Shown here piece by piece: positions 1 to 12,640 of a DNA stretch of 64,000 bases. The notes under the pieces were generated by a model. The model saw only the letters and a list, made by a program, of their open reading frames with translations, was not told the origin of the DNA and made no database searches. The first letter of the stretch is position 1; every line of letters starts with the position of its first letter. A program made the translations under genes and the position numbers. The stretch is from Procambarus clarkii (lineage: Eukaryota > Arthropoda > Malacostraca > Decapoda > Cambaridae): the NCBI RefSeq assembly GCF_040958095.1, contig NC_091185.1:15014666-15078665 (forward strand), read 5' to 3'.

Positions 1-3000
1 TGTTGATGTATTGCTTGAGTGTGACGGTGCTGCTGTTAATGTATTGCTTGAGGGTGACGGTGCTGTTGTTACTGTATTGCTTAAGTGTGACTGTATGCTG
101 TTACTGTATTGATTGAATGTGAAGGTGCTGCTGTTAATGTATTGCTTGAGTGGTGGTGCTGTTGTTAATGTATTGCTTGAGTGTGATGGTGTTGCTGTTA
201 ATGTATTGCTTGAGGGGTGACGGTGCTGGTGTAGATGTATTGCTTGAGTGATGGTGCTGCTGTTAATGTATTGATTGAGTGTGATGGTGCTGGTGTTAAT
301 GTATTGCTTGAATGCTGGTGCTGGTGTTAATGTATTGCTTGAGTGTGACTATTTTGCTGTTACTGTATTGCTTGAGTCTAAAGGTAATGCTGTTAATGTA
401 TTGCTTGAGTGTAAAGGTGATGCTGTTAATATATTGCTTAATTGGTGGTGCTGCTGTTAATGTATTGCTTGAGTGTGACGGTTCTGCTGTTAATGTAATG
501 CTTGAGTGTGACGGTGCTGCTGTTGATGTATTGCTTGAGTGTGACGGTGCTGCTGTTAATGTATTGCTTGAATGTGACGGTGCTGCTGTTAATGTATTGC
601 TTGAGTGGTGGTGCTGCTGTTAATGTATTACTTGAGTGTGACGGTTCTGCTGTTGATGTATTGCTTGAGTATGACGGTGCTGCTGTTGATGTATTGCTTG
701 CGTGATGTTGCTGCTGTTAATGTATTGCTTGAGTGGTGGTGCTGCTGTTAATATATTGCTTGAGTGATATGGTGTTGATGTTAATGTATTGCTTGAGTGT
801 GACGGTGCTGCTGTTAATGTATTGCTTGAGTGAGACGGTACTGCTGTTATTGTGTTGCTTGAGTGTGACTTTTCTGCTGTTACTGTATTGCTTGAGTGTG
901 AAGGTACTGCTGTTAATGTATTGCTTGAGTGTTGGTGTTGCTGTTAATGTATTGCTTGAGTGTGACGGTTCTGCTGTTAATGTATTGCTTAAGTGTGACG
1001 GTGCTGCTGTTAATGTATTGCTTGATTGTGACGTTGCTGCTGTTAATGTATTGCTTGAGTGTGATGGTGCTGCTGTTAATGTATTGCTTGAGTGTGACGG
1101 TTCTGTTGTTGATGTATTGCTTGAGTGATGGTGCTGCTGTTAATATATTGGTTGAGTGTGATGGTGCTACTGTTAATGTATTGCTTGAGTGATGGTGCTG
1201 CTGTTAATGTGTTGCTTGAGTGATATGGTGCTGCTGTTAATGTATTGCTTGAGTGTGACGGTGCTGCTGTTGTTGATGTTTTGTTTGATGGTGACAGTGT
1301 TGCTATTAATGTATTCTTAGAGTGTGTCGGTGCTGCTGTTGTTGAGTTATTGCTTAAATGTGACGGTGCTGTTATTGTTGATTTATTGTTTGAGGGTGAT
1401 GTCTGCTGTTAACATATTGCTTCAGAGTAACGGTGCTTTATGTTAATATATTGCTTGAGTGGGACGTTGCTGCTGTTAATGTATTGCTTGAGTGTGATTG
1501 TGCTGCTGTTAATGTATTGCTTGAGTGTGAGGGTGCTGCTGTTAATGTATTCCTTGAGTGAGGGTGCTGCTGTTATTGTATTCCTTGAGTGAGGGTGCTG
1601 CTGTTAATGTATTGCTTCGGTGGGACGTTGCTGTTGTTAATGAATTGCTTGAGTGTGATGGTGCTGCTGTTAATTTATTGCTTGAGTGTGACGGTGCTGC
1701 TGTTAATGTATTGCGTAAGTGTTACGGTGCTGTTGTTACTGTATTGCTTGAGTGTTACTGTTCTGCTGTTACTGTATTGCTTGAGTGTGACGGTGCTGCT
1801 GTTAATGTATTGCTTGAGGGTGACGGTGGTGCTGTTGATGTATTGCTCGAGTGATTGTGCTGCTGTTCCTGTTTTGCTTGAGTGTGAAGTTGATGCTGTT
1901 AATGTATTGCTTGAGTGGTGGTGCTGCTGTTGATGTATTGCTTGAGTGTGACGGTGCTACTGTTGATGTATTGCTTGAGTGTGACGGTGATGCTGTTGAT
2001 GTATTGCTTGCGTGATGGTGCTGCTGTTAATGTATTGCTTGAGTGGTGGTGCTGCTGTTGATGTATTGCTTGAGTGTGACGGTTCTGCTGTTGATGTATT
2101 GCTTGAGTGTGACGGTGCTGCTGTTGATGTATTGCTTGCGTGATGGTGCTGCTGTTAATGTATTGCTTGAGAGGTGGTGCTGATGTTAATGTATTGATTG
2201 AGTGATATGGTGCTGCTTTTAATGTATTGTTTGAGTGTGACGGTGCTGCTGTTAATGTATTGCTTGAGTGAGACGGTACTGCTGTTATTGTGTTGCTTGA
2301 ATGCGACTGTTCTGCTGTTACTGTATTGCTTGAGTGTGAAGGTGCTGCTGTTAATGTATTGCTTGAGTGTGACAGTGCTGTCTTTACTGTATTGCTTGAG
2401 TGTGATTGTTCTTCTGTTACAGTATTGCTTGAGTGTGACTGTTTTGCTGTTACTGTATTGCTTGAGTGTGAAGGTGCTGCTGTTAATGTACTGCTTGAGT
2501 GTTGGTGTTGCTGTTAATGTATTACTTGAGTGTGACGGTTCTGCTGTTAATGTATTGCTTAAGTGTGACGGTGCTGCTGTTAATGTATTGCTTGAGTGAT
2601 GGTGCTGCTGTTAATGTGTTGCTTGAGTGATATGGTGCTGCTGTTAATGTATTGCTTGAGTGTGACGGTGCTGCTGTTGTTGATGTTTTGTTTGATGGTG
2701 ACAGTGTTGCTATTAATGTATTCTTAGAGTGTGTCGGTGCTTCTGTTGTTGATTTATTGCTTAAATGTGACGGTGCTGTTATTGTTGATGTATTGTTTGA
2801 GGGTGATGTCTGCTGTTAACATATTGCTTCAGAGTAACGGTGCTTTATGTTAATATATTCCTTGAGTGGGACGTTGCTGCTGTTAATGTATTGCTTGAGT
2901 GTGACGGTGCTGCTGTTAATGTATTGCTTGATTGTGACGTTGCTGCTGTTAATGTATTGCTTGAGGTTGACGGTGCTGCTGTTAATGTATTGCTTGATTG

Positions 3001-6000
3001 GTGGTGCTGCTGTTAATGTATTACTTGAGTGTGACGGTTCTGCTGTTGATATATTGCTTGAGTGTGACGGTGCTGCTGTTGATGTATTGCTTGCGTGATG
3101 GTGCTGCTGTTAATGTATTGCTTGCGTGTGACGGTGCTGGTGTTAATGTATTGCTTGAGTGTGACTGTTTTGCTGTTACTGTATTGCTTGAGTCTAAAGA
3201 TAATGCTGTTAATTTATTGCGTGAGTGTAAAGGTGATGCTGTTAATGTATTGCTTAAATGGTGGTGCTGCTGTTAATGTATTGCATGAGTGGTGGTGCTG
3301 CTGTTAATGTATTGCTTGAGTGATATTATGCTGCTGTTAATGTATTGCTTGAGTGGGGCGGTACTGCTATTATTGTGTTGCTTGAGTGTGACTGTTCAGC
3401 TGTTACTGTATTGCTTGAGTGTGAAGGTGCTGCTGTTAATGTATTGCTTGAGTGTGACGGAGCTGTTGTTGATGTATTGCTTGTGTGATGGTGCTGCTGT
3501 TAATGTATTGCTTGAATGCTGGTGCTGCTGTTAATATGTTGCTTGAGTGATATGATGCTGTTGTTAATGTATTGCTTGAGTGTTTGTGCTGCCGTTATTG
3601 TATTGCTTGAATGGGATTGTGCTGCTGTTGATGTATTGCTTGAGTGTGACGGTGCTGCTGTTAATGTATTGCTTGAGTGTGAAGGTGCTGCTGTTAATAT
3701 ATCGCTTGAGTGGTGGTGCTGCTGGTAATGCATTGCTTGAGTGTGACGGTTCTGCTGTTAATGTATTGCTTGAGTGTGACGGAGCTGCTGCTGATGTATT
3801 GCTTGTGTGATGGTTCTGCTGTTAATGTATTGCTTGAGAGGTGGTGCTGCTGTTATTGTATTGCTTGAGTGATATGGTGCTGCTGTTTATGTGTTGCTTG
3901 AGTCTGACGGTGCTGCTGTTGATGTATTTCTTGAGTGTGACGGTGCTGCTGTTAATATATTGCTTGATTGGGATGGTGCTGCTGTTGATGTATTGCTTGA
4001 GTGTGACGGTGCTGCTGTTAATGTATTGCTTGAGGGTGACTGTATGCTGTTACTGTATTGCTTGAATGTGAAGGTGCTGCTGTTAGTATGTTGCTTGAGT
4101 GATATGGTGCTGTTGTTAATGTATTGCTTGAGTGTTTGTGCTGCCGTTATTGTATTGCTTGAATGGGATTGTGCTGCTGTTGATGTATTGCTTGAGTGTG
4201 ACGGTGCTGCTGTTAATGTATTGCTTGAGTGTGAAGGTGCTGCTAGTAATATATCGCTTGAGTGGTAGTGCTGCTGGTAATGCATTGCTTGAGTGTGACG
4301 GTTCTGCTGTTAATGTATTGCTTGAGTGTGACGGAGCTGCTGCTGATGTATTGCTTGTGTGATGGTTCTGCTGTTAATGTATTGCTTGAGAGGTGGTGCT
4401 GCTGTTATTGTATTGCTTGAGTGATATGGTGCTGCTGTTTATGTGTTGTTTGAGTCTGACGGTGCTGCTGTTGATGTATTTCTTGAGTGTGACGGTGCTG
4501 CTGTTAATATATTGCTTGATTGGGATGGTGCTGCTGTTGATGTATTGCTTGAGTGTGACGGTGCTGCTCTTAATGTATTGCTTGAGGGTGACTGTATGCT
4601 GTTACTGAATTGCTTGAATGTGAAGGTGCTGCTGTTAGTATGTTGCTTGAGTGATATGGTGCTGTTGTTAATGTATTGCTTGAGTGTTTGTGCTGCCGTT
4701 ATTGTATTGCTTGAATGGGATTGTGCTGCTGTTGATGTATTGCTTGAGTGTGACGGTGCTGCTGTTAATGTATTGCTTGAGTGTGAAGGTGCTGCTGGTA
4801 ATATATCGCTTGAGTGGTGGTGCTGCTGGTAATGTAGTGCTTGAGTGTGACGGTTCTGCTGTTAATGTATTGCTTGAGTGTGACAGAGCTGCTGCTGATG
4901 TATTGCTTGTGTGATGGTTCTGCTGTTAATGTATTTCTTGAGAGGTGGTGCTGCTGTTAATGTATTGCTTGAGTGATATGGTGCTGCTGTTTATGTGTTG
5001 CTTGAGTCTGACGGTGCTGCTGTTGATGTATTTCTTGAGTGTGACGGTGCTGCTGTTAATATATTGCTTGATTGGGATGGTGCTGCTGTTGATGTATTGC
5101 TTGAGTGTGACGGTGCTGCTGTTAATGTATTGCTTGAGGGTGACGGTGCTGTTGTTACTGTATTGCTTAAGTGTGACTGTATGCTGTTACTGTATTGCTT
5201 GAATGTGAAGGTGCTGCTGTTAATGTATTGCTTGAGTGGTGGTGCTGTTGTTAATGTATTGCTTGAGTGTGATGGTGTTGCTGTTAATGTATTGCTTGAG
5301 GGGTGACTGTGCTGCTGTAGATGTATTTGTTGAGTGATGGTGCTGCTGTTAATGTATTGCTTGAGTGTGATGGTGCTGGTGTTAATGTATTGCTTGAATG
5401 GTGGTGCTGGTGTTAATGTCTTGCTTGAGTGTGACTATTTTGCTGTTACTGTATTGCTTGAGTCTAAAGGTAATGCTGTTAATGTATTGCTTGAGTGTAA
5501 AGGTGATGCTGTTAATATATTGCTTAATTGGTGGTGCTGCTGTTAATGTCTTGCTTGAGTGTGACGGTTCTGCTGTTAATGTAATGCTTGAGTGTGACGG
5601 TGCTGCTGTTGATGTATTGCTTGAGTGTGACGGTGCTGCTGTTAATGTATTGCTTGAATGTGACGGTGCTGCTGTTAATGTATTGCTTGAGTGGTGGTGC
5701 TGCTGTTAATGTATTACTTGAGTGTGACGGTTCTGCTGTTGATGTATTGCTTGAGTATGACGGTGCTGCTGTTGATGTATTGCTTGCGTGATGTTGCTGC
5801 TGTTAATGTATTGCTTGAGTGGTGGTGCTGCTGTAATATATTGCTTGAGTGATATGGTATTGATGTTAATGTATTGCTTGAGTGTGACGGTGCTGCTGTT
5901 AATGTATTGCTTGAGTGAGACGGTACTGCTGTTATTGTGTTGCTTGAGTGTGACTTTTCTGCTGTTACTGTATTGCTTGAGTGTGAAGGTACTGCTGTTA

Positions 6001-8200
6001 ATGTATTGCTTGAGTGTTGGTGTTGCTGTTAATGTATTGCTTGAGTGTGACGGTTCTGCTGTTAATGTATTGCTTAAGTGTGACGGTGTTGCTGTTAATG
6101 TATTGCTTGATTGTGACGTTGCTGCTCTTAATGTATTGCTTGAGTGTGATGGTGCTGCGGTTAATGTATTGCTTGAGTGTGACGGTTCTGTTGTTGATGT
6201 ATTGCTTGAGTGATAGTGCTGCTGTTAATATATTGGTTGAGTGTGATGGTGCTACTGTTAATGTATTGCTTGAGTGATATGGTGCTGCTGTTAATGTATT
6301 GCTTGAGTGTGACGGTGCTGCTGTTGTTGATGTTTTGTTTGATGGTGACAGTGTTGCTATTAATGTATTCTTAGAGTGTGTCGGTGCTGCTGTTGTTGAG
6401 TTATTGCTTAAATGTGACGGTGCTGTTATTGTTGATTTATTGTTTGAGGGTGATGTCTGCTGTTAACATATTGCTTCAGAGTAACGGTGCTTTATGTTAA
6501 TATATTGCTTGAGTGGGACGTTGCTGCTGTTAATGTATTGCTTGAGTGTGATGGTGCTGCTGTTAATGTATTGCTTGAGTGTGAGGGTGCTGCTGTTAAT
6601 GTATTCCTTGAGTGAGGGTGCTGCTGTTAACGTATTCCTTGAGTGAGGGTGCTGCTGTTAATGTATTGCTTCGGTGGGACGTTGCTGTTGTTAATGAATT
6701 GCTTGAGTGTGATGGTGCTGCTGTTAATTTATTGCTTGAGTGTGACGGTGCTGCTGTTAATGTATTGCGTAAGTGTTACGGTGCTGTTGTTACTGTATTG
6801 CTTGAGTGTTACTGTATTGCTTGAGTGTGACGGTGCTGCTGTTAATGTATTGCTTGAGGGTGACGGTGCTGCTGTTGATGTATTGCTTGAGTGATTGTGC
6901 TGCTGTTACTGTTTTGCTTGAGTGTGAAGTTGATGCTGTTAATGTATTGCTTGAGTGGTGGTGCTGCTGTTGATGTATTGCTTGAGTGTGACGGTGCTAC
7001 TGTTGATGTATTGCTTGAGTGTGACGGTGATGCTGTTGATGTATTGCTTGCGTGATGGTGCTGCTGTTAATGTATTGCTTGAGTGGTGGTGCTGCTGTTA
7101 ATGTATTGCTTGGGTGTGACGGTGCTGCTGTTAATGTATTGCTTGAGTGGTGGTGCTGCTGTTAATGTATTATTTGAGTGTGACGGTTCTGCTGTTGATG
7201 TATTGCTTGAGTGTGACGGTGCTGCTGTTGATGTATTGCTTGCGTGATGGTGCTGCTGTTAATGTATTGCTTGAGAGGTGGTGCTGATGTTAATGTATTG
7301 ATTGAGTGATATGGTGCTGCTTTTAATGTATTGTTTGAGTGTGACGGTGCTGCTGTTAATGTATTGCTTGAGTGAGACGGTACTGCTGTTATTGTGTTGC
7401 TTGAATGCGACTGTTCTGCTGTTACTGTATTGCTTGAGTGTGAAGGTGCTGCTGTTAATGTATTGCTTGAGTGTGACAGTGCTGTCTTTACTGTATTGCT
7501 TGAGTGTGATTGTTCTTCTGTTACAGTATTGCTTGAGTGTGACTGTTTTGCTGTTACTGTATTGCTTGAGTGTGAAGGTGCTGCTGTTAATGTACTGCTT
7601 GAGTGTTGGTGTTGCTGTTAATGTATTACTTGAGTGTGACGGTTCTGCTGTTAATGTATTGCTTAAGTGTGACGGTGCTGCTGTTAATGTATTGCTTGAG
7701 TGATGGTGCTGCTGTTAATGTGTTGCTTGAGTGATATGGTGCTGCTGTTAATGTATTGCTTGAGTGTGACGGTGCTGCTGTTGTTGATGTTTTGTTTGAT
7801 GGTGACAGTGTTGCTATTAATGTATTCTTAGAGTGTGTCGGTGCTGCTGTTGTTGATTTATTGCTTAAATGTGACGGTGCTGTTATTGTTGATGTATTGT
7901 TTGAGGGTGATGTCTGCTGTTAACATATTGCTTCAGAGTAACGGTGCTTTATGTTAATATATTCCTTGAGTGGGACGTTGCTGCTGTTAATGTATTGCTT
8001 GAGTGTGACGGTGGTGCTGTTAATGTATTGCTTGATTGTGACGTTGCGGCTGTTAATGTATTGCTTGCGGTTGACGGTGCTGCTGTTAATGTATTGCTTG
8101 ATTGGTGGTGCTGCTGTTAATGTATTACTTGAGTGTGACGGTTCTGCTGTTGATATATTGCTTGAGTGTGACGGTGCTGCTGTTGATGTATTGCTTGCGT
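1..8200. repeat. 5.1-kb higher-order duplication in satellite
   Basis: The variant order in roughly 1-3,170 recurs at roughly 5,060-8,270. The offset is about 5,054-5,104 bp and shifts by a few bases to a few tens of bases along the length, showing small insertions and deletions since duplication. Landmarks include the unit with 'ttttgtttgatggtgacag' and the unit with 'ctttatgttaatatatt'. The 552-bp block lies between the two copies. Confidence 0.75.
3530..5190. repeat. 552-bp higher-order repeat, three tandem copies
   Basis: Within the satellite, a block of variant units recurs with a fixed offset of 552 bp. The same landmark strings, for example 'gtttgtgctgccgttattg' and 'gcttgattgggatgg', appear near 3,590, 4,140 and 4,690 and near 3,960, 4,515 and 5,067. 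The copies differ by scattered point changes, and the third departs near its end where two extra units are present. Such blocks are expected from unequal crossing-over among units. Boundaries are approximate. Confidence 0.85.
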
Positions 8201-11200
8201 GATGGTGCTGCTGTTAATGTATTGCTTGAGTGGTGGTGCTTATGTTAATGTATTGCTTGAGTGATATGGTGCTGCTGTTAATGTATTGCTTGCGTGTGAC
8301 GGTGCTGCTGTTAATGTATTGCTTGCGTGTGACGGTGCTGCTGTTACTGTATTGCTTGAGTGTTAAGGTGCTGCTGTTAATGTATTGCTTGAGTGGTGGT
8401 GCTGCTGTTAATGTATTGCTTGAGTGGGACGGTTCTGCTGTTACTGTATTGCTTGATAGTGACGGTTCTGCTGTTGATGTATTCCTTGAGTGGGACGGTG
8501 CTGCTGTTAATTTTTTGCTTGAGTGTGACGGTGCTGCTGTTAATGTATTACTTGAGTGTGACGGTTCTGCTGTTGATGTATTGCTTGAGTGTGACGGTGC
8601 TGCTGTTGATGTATTGCTTGCGTGATGGTGCTGCTGTTAATGTATTGCTTGCGTGGTGGTGCTGCTTTTAATGTATTGCTTGAGTGATATGGTGCTGCTG
8701 GTAATGTATTACTTGAGTGGGACGGTACTGCTGTTATTATGTTGCTTGAGTGTGACTGTTCTGCTGTTACTATATTGCTTGAGTGTTAAGGTGCTGCTGT
8801 TAATGTATTGCTTGAGTGTTGGTGCTGCTGTTAATGTATTGCTTGAGTGTGACGGTTCTGATGTTAATGTATTGCTTAGGTGTGACGGTGCTGCTGTTAA
8901 TGTATTCCTTGAGTGTGATGGTGCTGATGTTGATGTATTGTTTGAGTGATGGTGCTGCTGTTAATGTATTGGTTAAGTGTGATGGTGATGCTGTTAATGT
9001 ATTGCTTGAATGTTGGTGCTGCTGTTAATGTGTTGCTTGAGTGATATGGTGCTGCTGTTAATGTATTGCTTGAGTGTTGGTGCTGCCGCTATTGTATTGC
9101 TTGAATGGGATTGTGCTGCTGTTGATGTATTGCTTGAGTGTGACGGTGCTGCTTTTAATGTATTGCTTGAGTGGGACGGTGCTGCTGTTAAGGTTTTGCT
9201 TGAGTGTGACGCTCCTGCCTGTTGATGTATTGCTTGAGTGTGACGCTGCTGCCTGTTGATGTATTGCTTGAGTGATGGTGCTGCTGTTAATGTGTTGCTT
9301 GAGTGATATGGTGCTGCTGTTAATGTATTGCTTGAGTGTGACGGTGCTGCTCTTGATTTAACTTTTAGTTTGACGATGCTGCTGTTATTGTACTGCTTGA
9401 ATGGGACGGTGCTGCTGTTGATTTAACTTTTGAGTTTGACGATGCTGCTGTTATTGTACTGCTTGAATGGGTCGGTGCTGCTGTTGTTGTATTGCTTGAG
9501 TGTGACGGTGCTGCTGTTAATGTATTGCTTGATTGTGAAGGTGCTGCTGTTAATGTATTGCTTGAGTGGTGGTGCTGCTGGTAATGTATTGCTTGAGTGT
9601 GACGGTTCTGCTGTTAATGTATTGCTTGAGTGTGACGGTGCTGCTGTTGATGTATTGCTTGAGTGAGACGGTGCTGCTGTTAATGTTTTACTTGAGTGGG
9701 ACGGTGCTGCTGTTGATGTATTGCTTGAGTGGGACGGTGCTGCTTTTAATGTATTGCTTGAGTGAGACGGTGCTGCTGTTAATGTTTTACTTGAGTGGGA
9801 CGGTGCTGCTGTTGATGTATTGCTTGAGTGTGACGGTGCTGCTGTTGATGTATTGCTTGCGTGATGGTGCTGCTGTTAATGTATTGCTTGAGTGGTGGTG
9901 CTGCTGTTAATGTATTGCTTGGGTGTGACGGTGCTGCTGTTAATGTATTGCTTGAGTGGTGGTGCTGCTGTTAATGTATTATTTGAGTGTGACGGTTCTG
10001 CTGTTGATGTATTGCTTGAGTGTGACGGTGCTGCTGTTGATGTATTGCTTGCGTGATGGTGCTGCTGTTAATGTATTGCTTGAGAGGTGGTGCTGATGTT
10101 AATGTATTGATTGAGTGATATGGTGCTGCTTTTAATGTATTGTTTGAGTGTGACGGTGCTGCTGTTAATGTATTGCTTGAGTGAGACGGTACTGCTGTTA
10201 TTGTGTTGCTTGAATGCGACTGTTCTGCTGTTACTGTATTGCTTGAGTGTGAAGGTGCTGCTGTTAATGTATTGCTTGAGTGTGACAGTGCTGTCTTTAC
10301 TGTATTGCTTGAGTGTGATTGTTCTTCTGTTACAGTATTGCTTGAGTGTGACTGTTTTGCTGTTACTGTATTGCTTGAGTGTGAAGGTGCTGCTGTTAAT
10401 GTACTGCTTGAGTGTTGGTGTTGCTGTTAATGTATTACTTGAGTGTGACGGTTCTGCTGTTAATGTATTGCTTAAGTGTGACGGTGCTGCTGTTAATGTA
10501 TTGCTTGAGTGATGGTGCTGCTGTTAATGTGTTGCTTGAGTGATATGGTGCTGCTGTTAATGTATTGCTTGAGTGTGACGGTGCTGCTGTTGTTGATGTT
10601 TTGTTTGATGGTGACAGTGTTGCTATTAATGTATTCTTAGAGTGTGTCGGTGCTGCTGTTGTTGATTTATTGCTTAAATGTGACGGTGCTGTTATTGTTG
10701 ATGTATTGTTTGAGGGTGATGTCTGCTGTTAACATATTGCTTCAGAGTAACGGTGCTTTATGTTAATATATTCCTTGAGTGGGACGTTGCTGCTGTTAAT
10801 GTATTGCTTGAGTGTGACGGTGGTGCTGTTAATGTATTGCTTGATTGTGACGTTGCGGCTGTTAATGTATTGCTTGCGGTTGACGGTGCTGCTGTTAATG
10901 TATTGCTTGATTGGTGGTGCTGCTGTTAATGTATTACTTGAGTGTGACGGTTCTGCTGTTGATATATTGCTTGAGTGTGACGGTGCTGCTGTTGATGTAT
11001 TGCTTGCGTGATGGTGCTGCTGTTAATGTATTGCTTGAGTGGTGGTGCTTATGTTAATGTATTGCTTGAGTGATATGGTGCTGCTGTTAATGTATTGCTT
11101 GCGTGTGACGGTGCTGCTGTTAATGTATTGCTTGCGTGTGACGGTGCTGCTGTTACTGTATTGCTTGAGTGTTAAGGTGCTGCTGTTAATGTATTGCTTG

Positions 11201-12640
11201 AGTGGTGGTGCTGCTGTTAATGTATTGCTTGAGTGGGACGGTTCTGCTGTTACTGTATTGCTTGATAGTGACGGTTCTGCTGTTGATGTATTCCTTGAGT
11301 GGGACGGTGCTGCTGTTAATTTTTTGCTTGAGTGTGACGGTGCTGCTGTTAATGTATTACTTGAGTGTGACGGTTCTGCTGTTGATGTATTGCTTGAGTG
11401 TGACGGTGCTGCTGTTGATGTATTGCTTGCGTGATGGTGCTGCTGTTAATGTATTGCTTGCGTGGTGGTGCTGCTTTTAATGTATTGCTTGAGTGATATG
11501 GTGCTGCTGGTAATGTATTACTTGAGTGGGACGGTACTGCTGTTATTATGTTGCTTGAGTGTGACTGTTCTGCTGTTACTATATTGCTTGAGTGTTAAGG
11601 TGCTGCTGTTAATGTATTGCTTGAGTGTTGGTGCTGCTGTTAATGTATTGCTTGAGTGTGACGGTTCTGATGTTAATGTATTGCTTAGGTGTGACGGTGC
11701 TGCTGTTAATGTATTCCTTGAGTGTGATGGTGCTGATGTTGATGTATTGTTTGAGTGATGGTGCTGCTGTTAATGTATTGGTTAAGTGTGATGGTGATGC
11801 TGTTAATGTATTGCTTGAATGTTGGTGCTGCTGTTAATGTGTTGCTTGAGTGATATGGTGCTGCTGTTAATGTATTGCTTGAGTGTTGGTGCTGCCGCTA
11901 TTGTATTGCTTGAATGGGATTGTGCTGCTGTTGATGTATTGCTTGAGTGTGACGGTGCTGCTTTTAATGTATTGCTTGAGTGGGACGGTGCTGCTGTTAA
12001 GGTTTTGCTTGAGTGTGACGCTCCTGCCTGTTGATGTATTGCTTGAGTGTGACGCTGCTGCCTGTTGATGTATTGCTTGAGTGATGGTGCTGCTGTTAAT
12101 GTGTTGCTTGAGTGATATGGTGCTGCTGTTAATGTATTGCTTGAGTGTGACGGTGCTGCTCTTGATTTAACTTTTAGTTTGACGATGCTGCTGTTATTGT
12201 ACTGCTTGAATGGGACGGTGCTGCTGTTGATTTAACTTTTGAGTTTGACGATGCTGCTGTTATTGTACTGCTTGAATGGGTCGGTGCTGCTGTTGTTGTA
12301 TTGCTTGAGTGTGACGGTGCTGCTGTTAATGTATTGCTTGATTGTGAAGGTGCTGCTGTTAATGTATTGCTTGAGTGGTGGTGCTGCTGGTAATGTATTG
12401 CTTGAGTGTGACGGTTCTGCTGTTAATGTATTGCTTGAGTGTGACGGTGCTGCTGTTGATGTATTGCTTGAGTGAGACGGTGCTGCTGTTAATGTTTTAC
12501 TTGAGTGGGACGGTGCTGCTGTTGATGTATTGCTTGAGTGGGACGGTGCTGCTTTTAATGTATTGCTTGAGTGAGACGGTGCTGCTGTTAATGTTTTACT
12601 TGAGTGGGACGGTGCTGCTGTTGATGTATTGCTTGAGTGT
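7030..12640. repeat. 2,809-bp tandem duplication in satellite
   Basis: Two copies, about 7,030-9,838 and 9,839-12,647, keep a constant offset of 2,809 bp throughout. The constant offset means almost no length change since duplication, so it should be young. The junction falls inside ordinary satellite units, as expected for unequal exchange. Confidence 0.82.
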
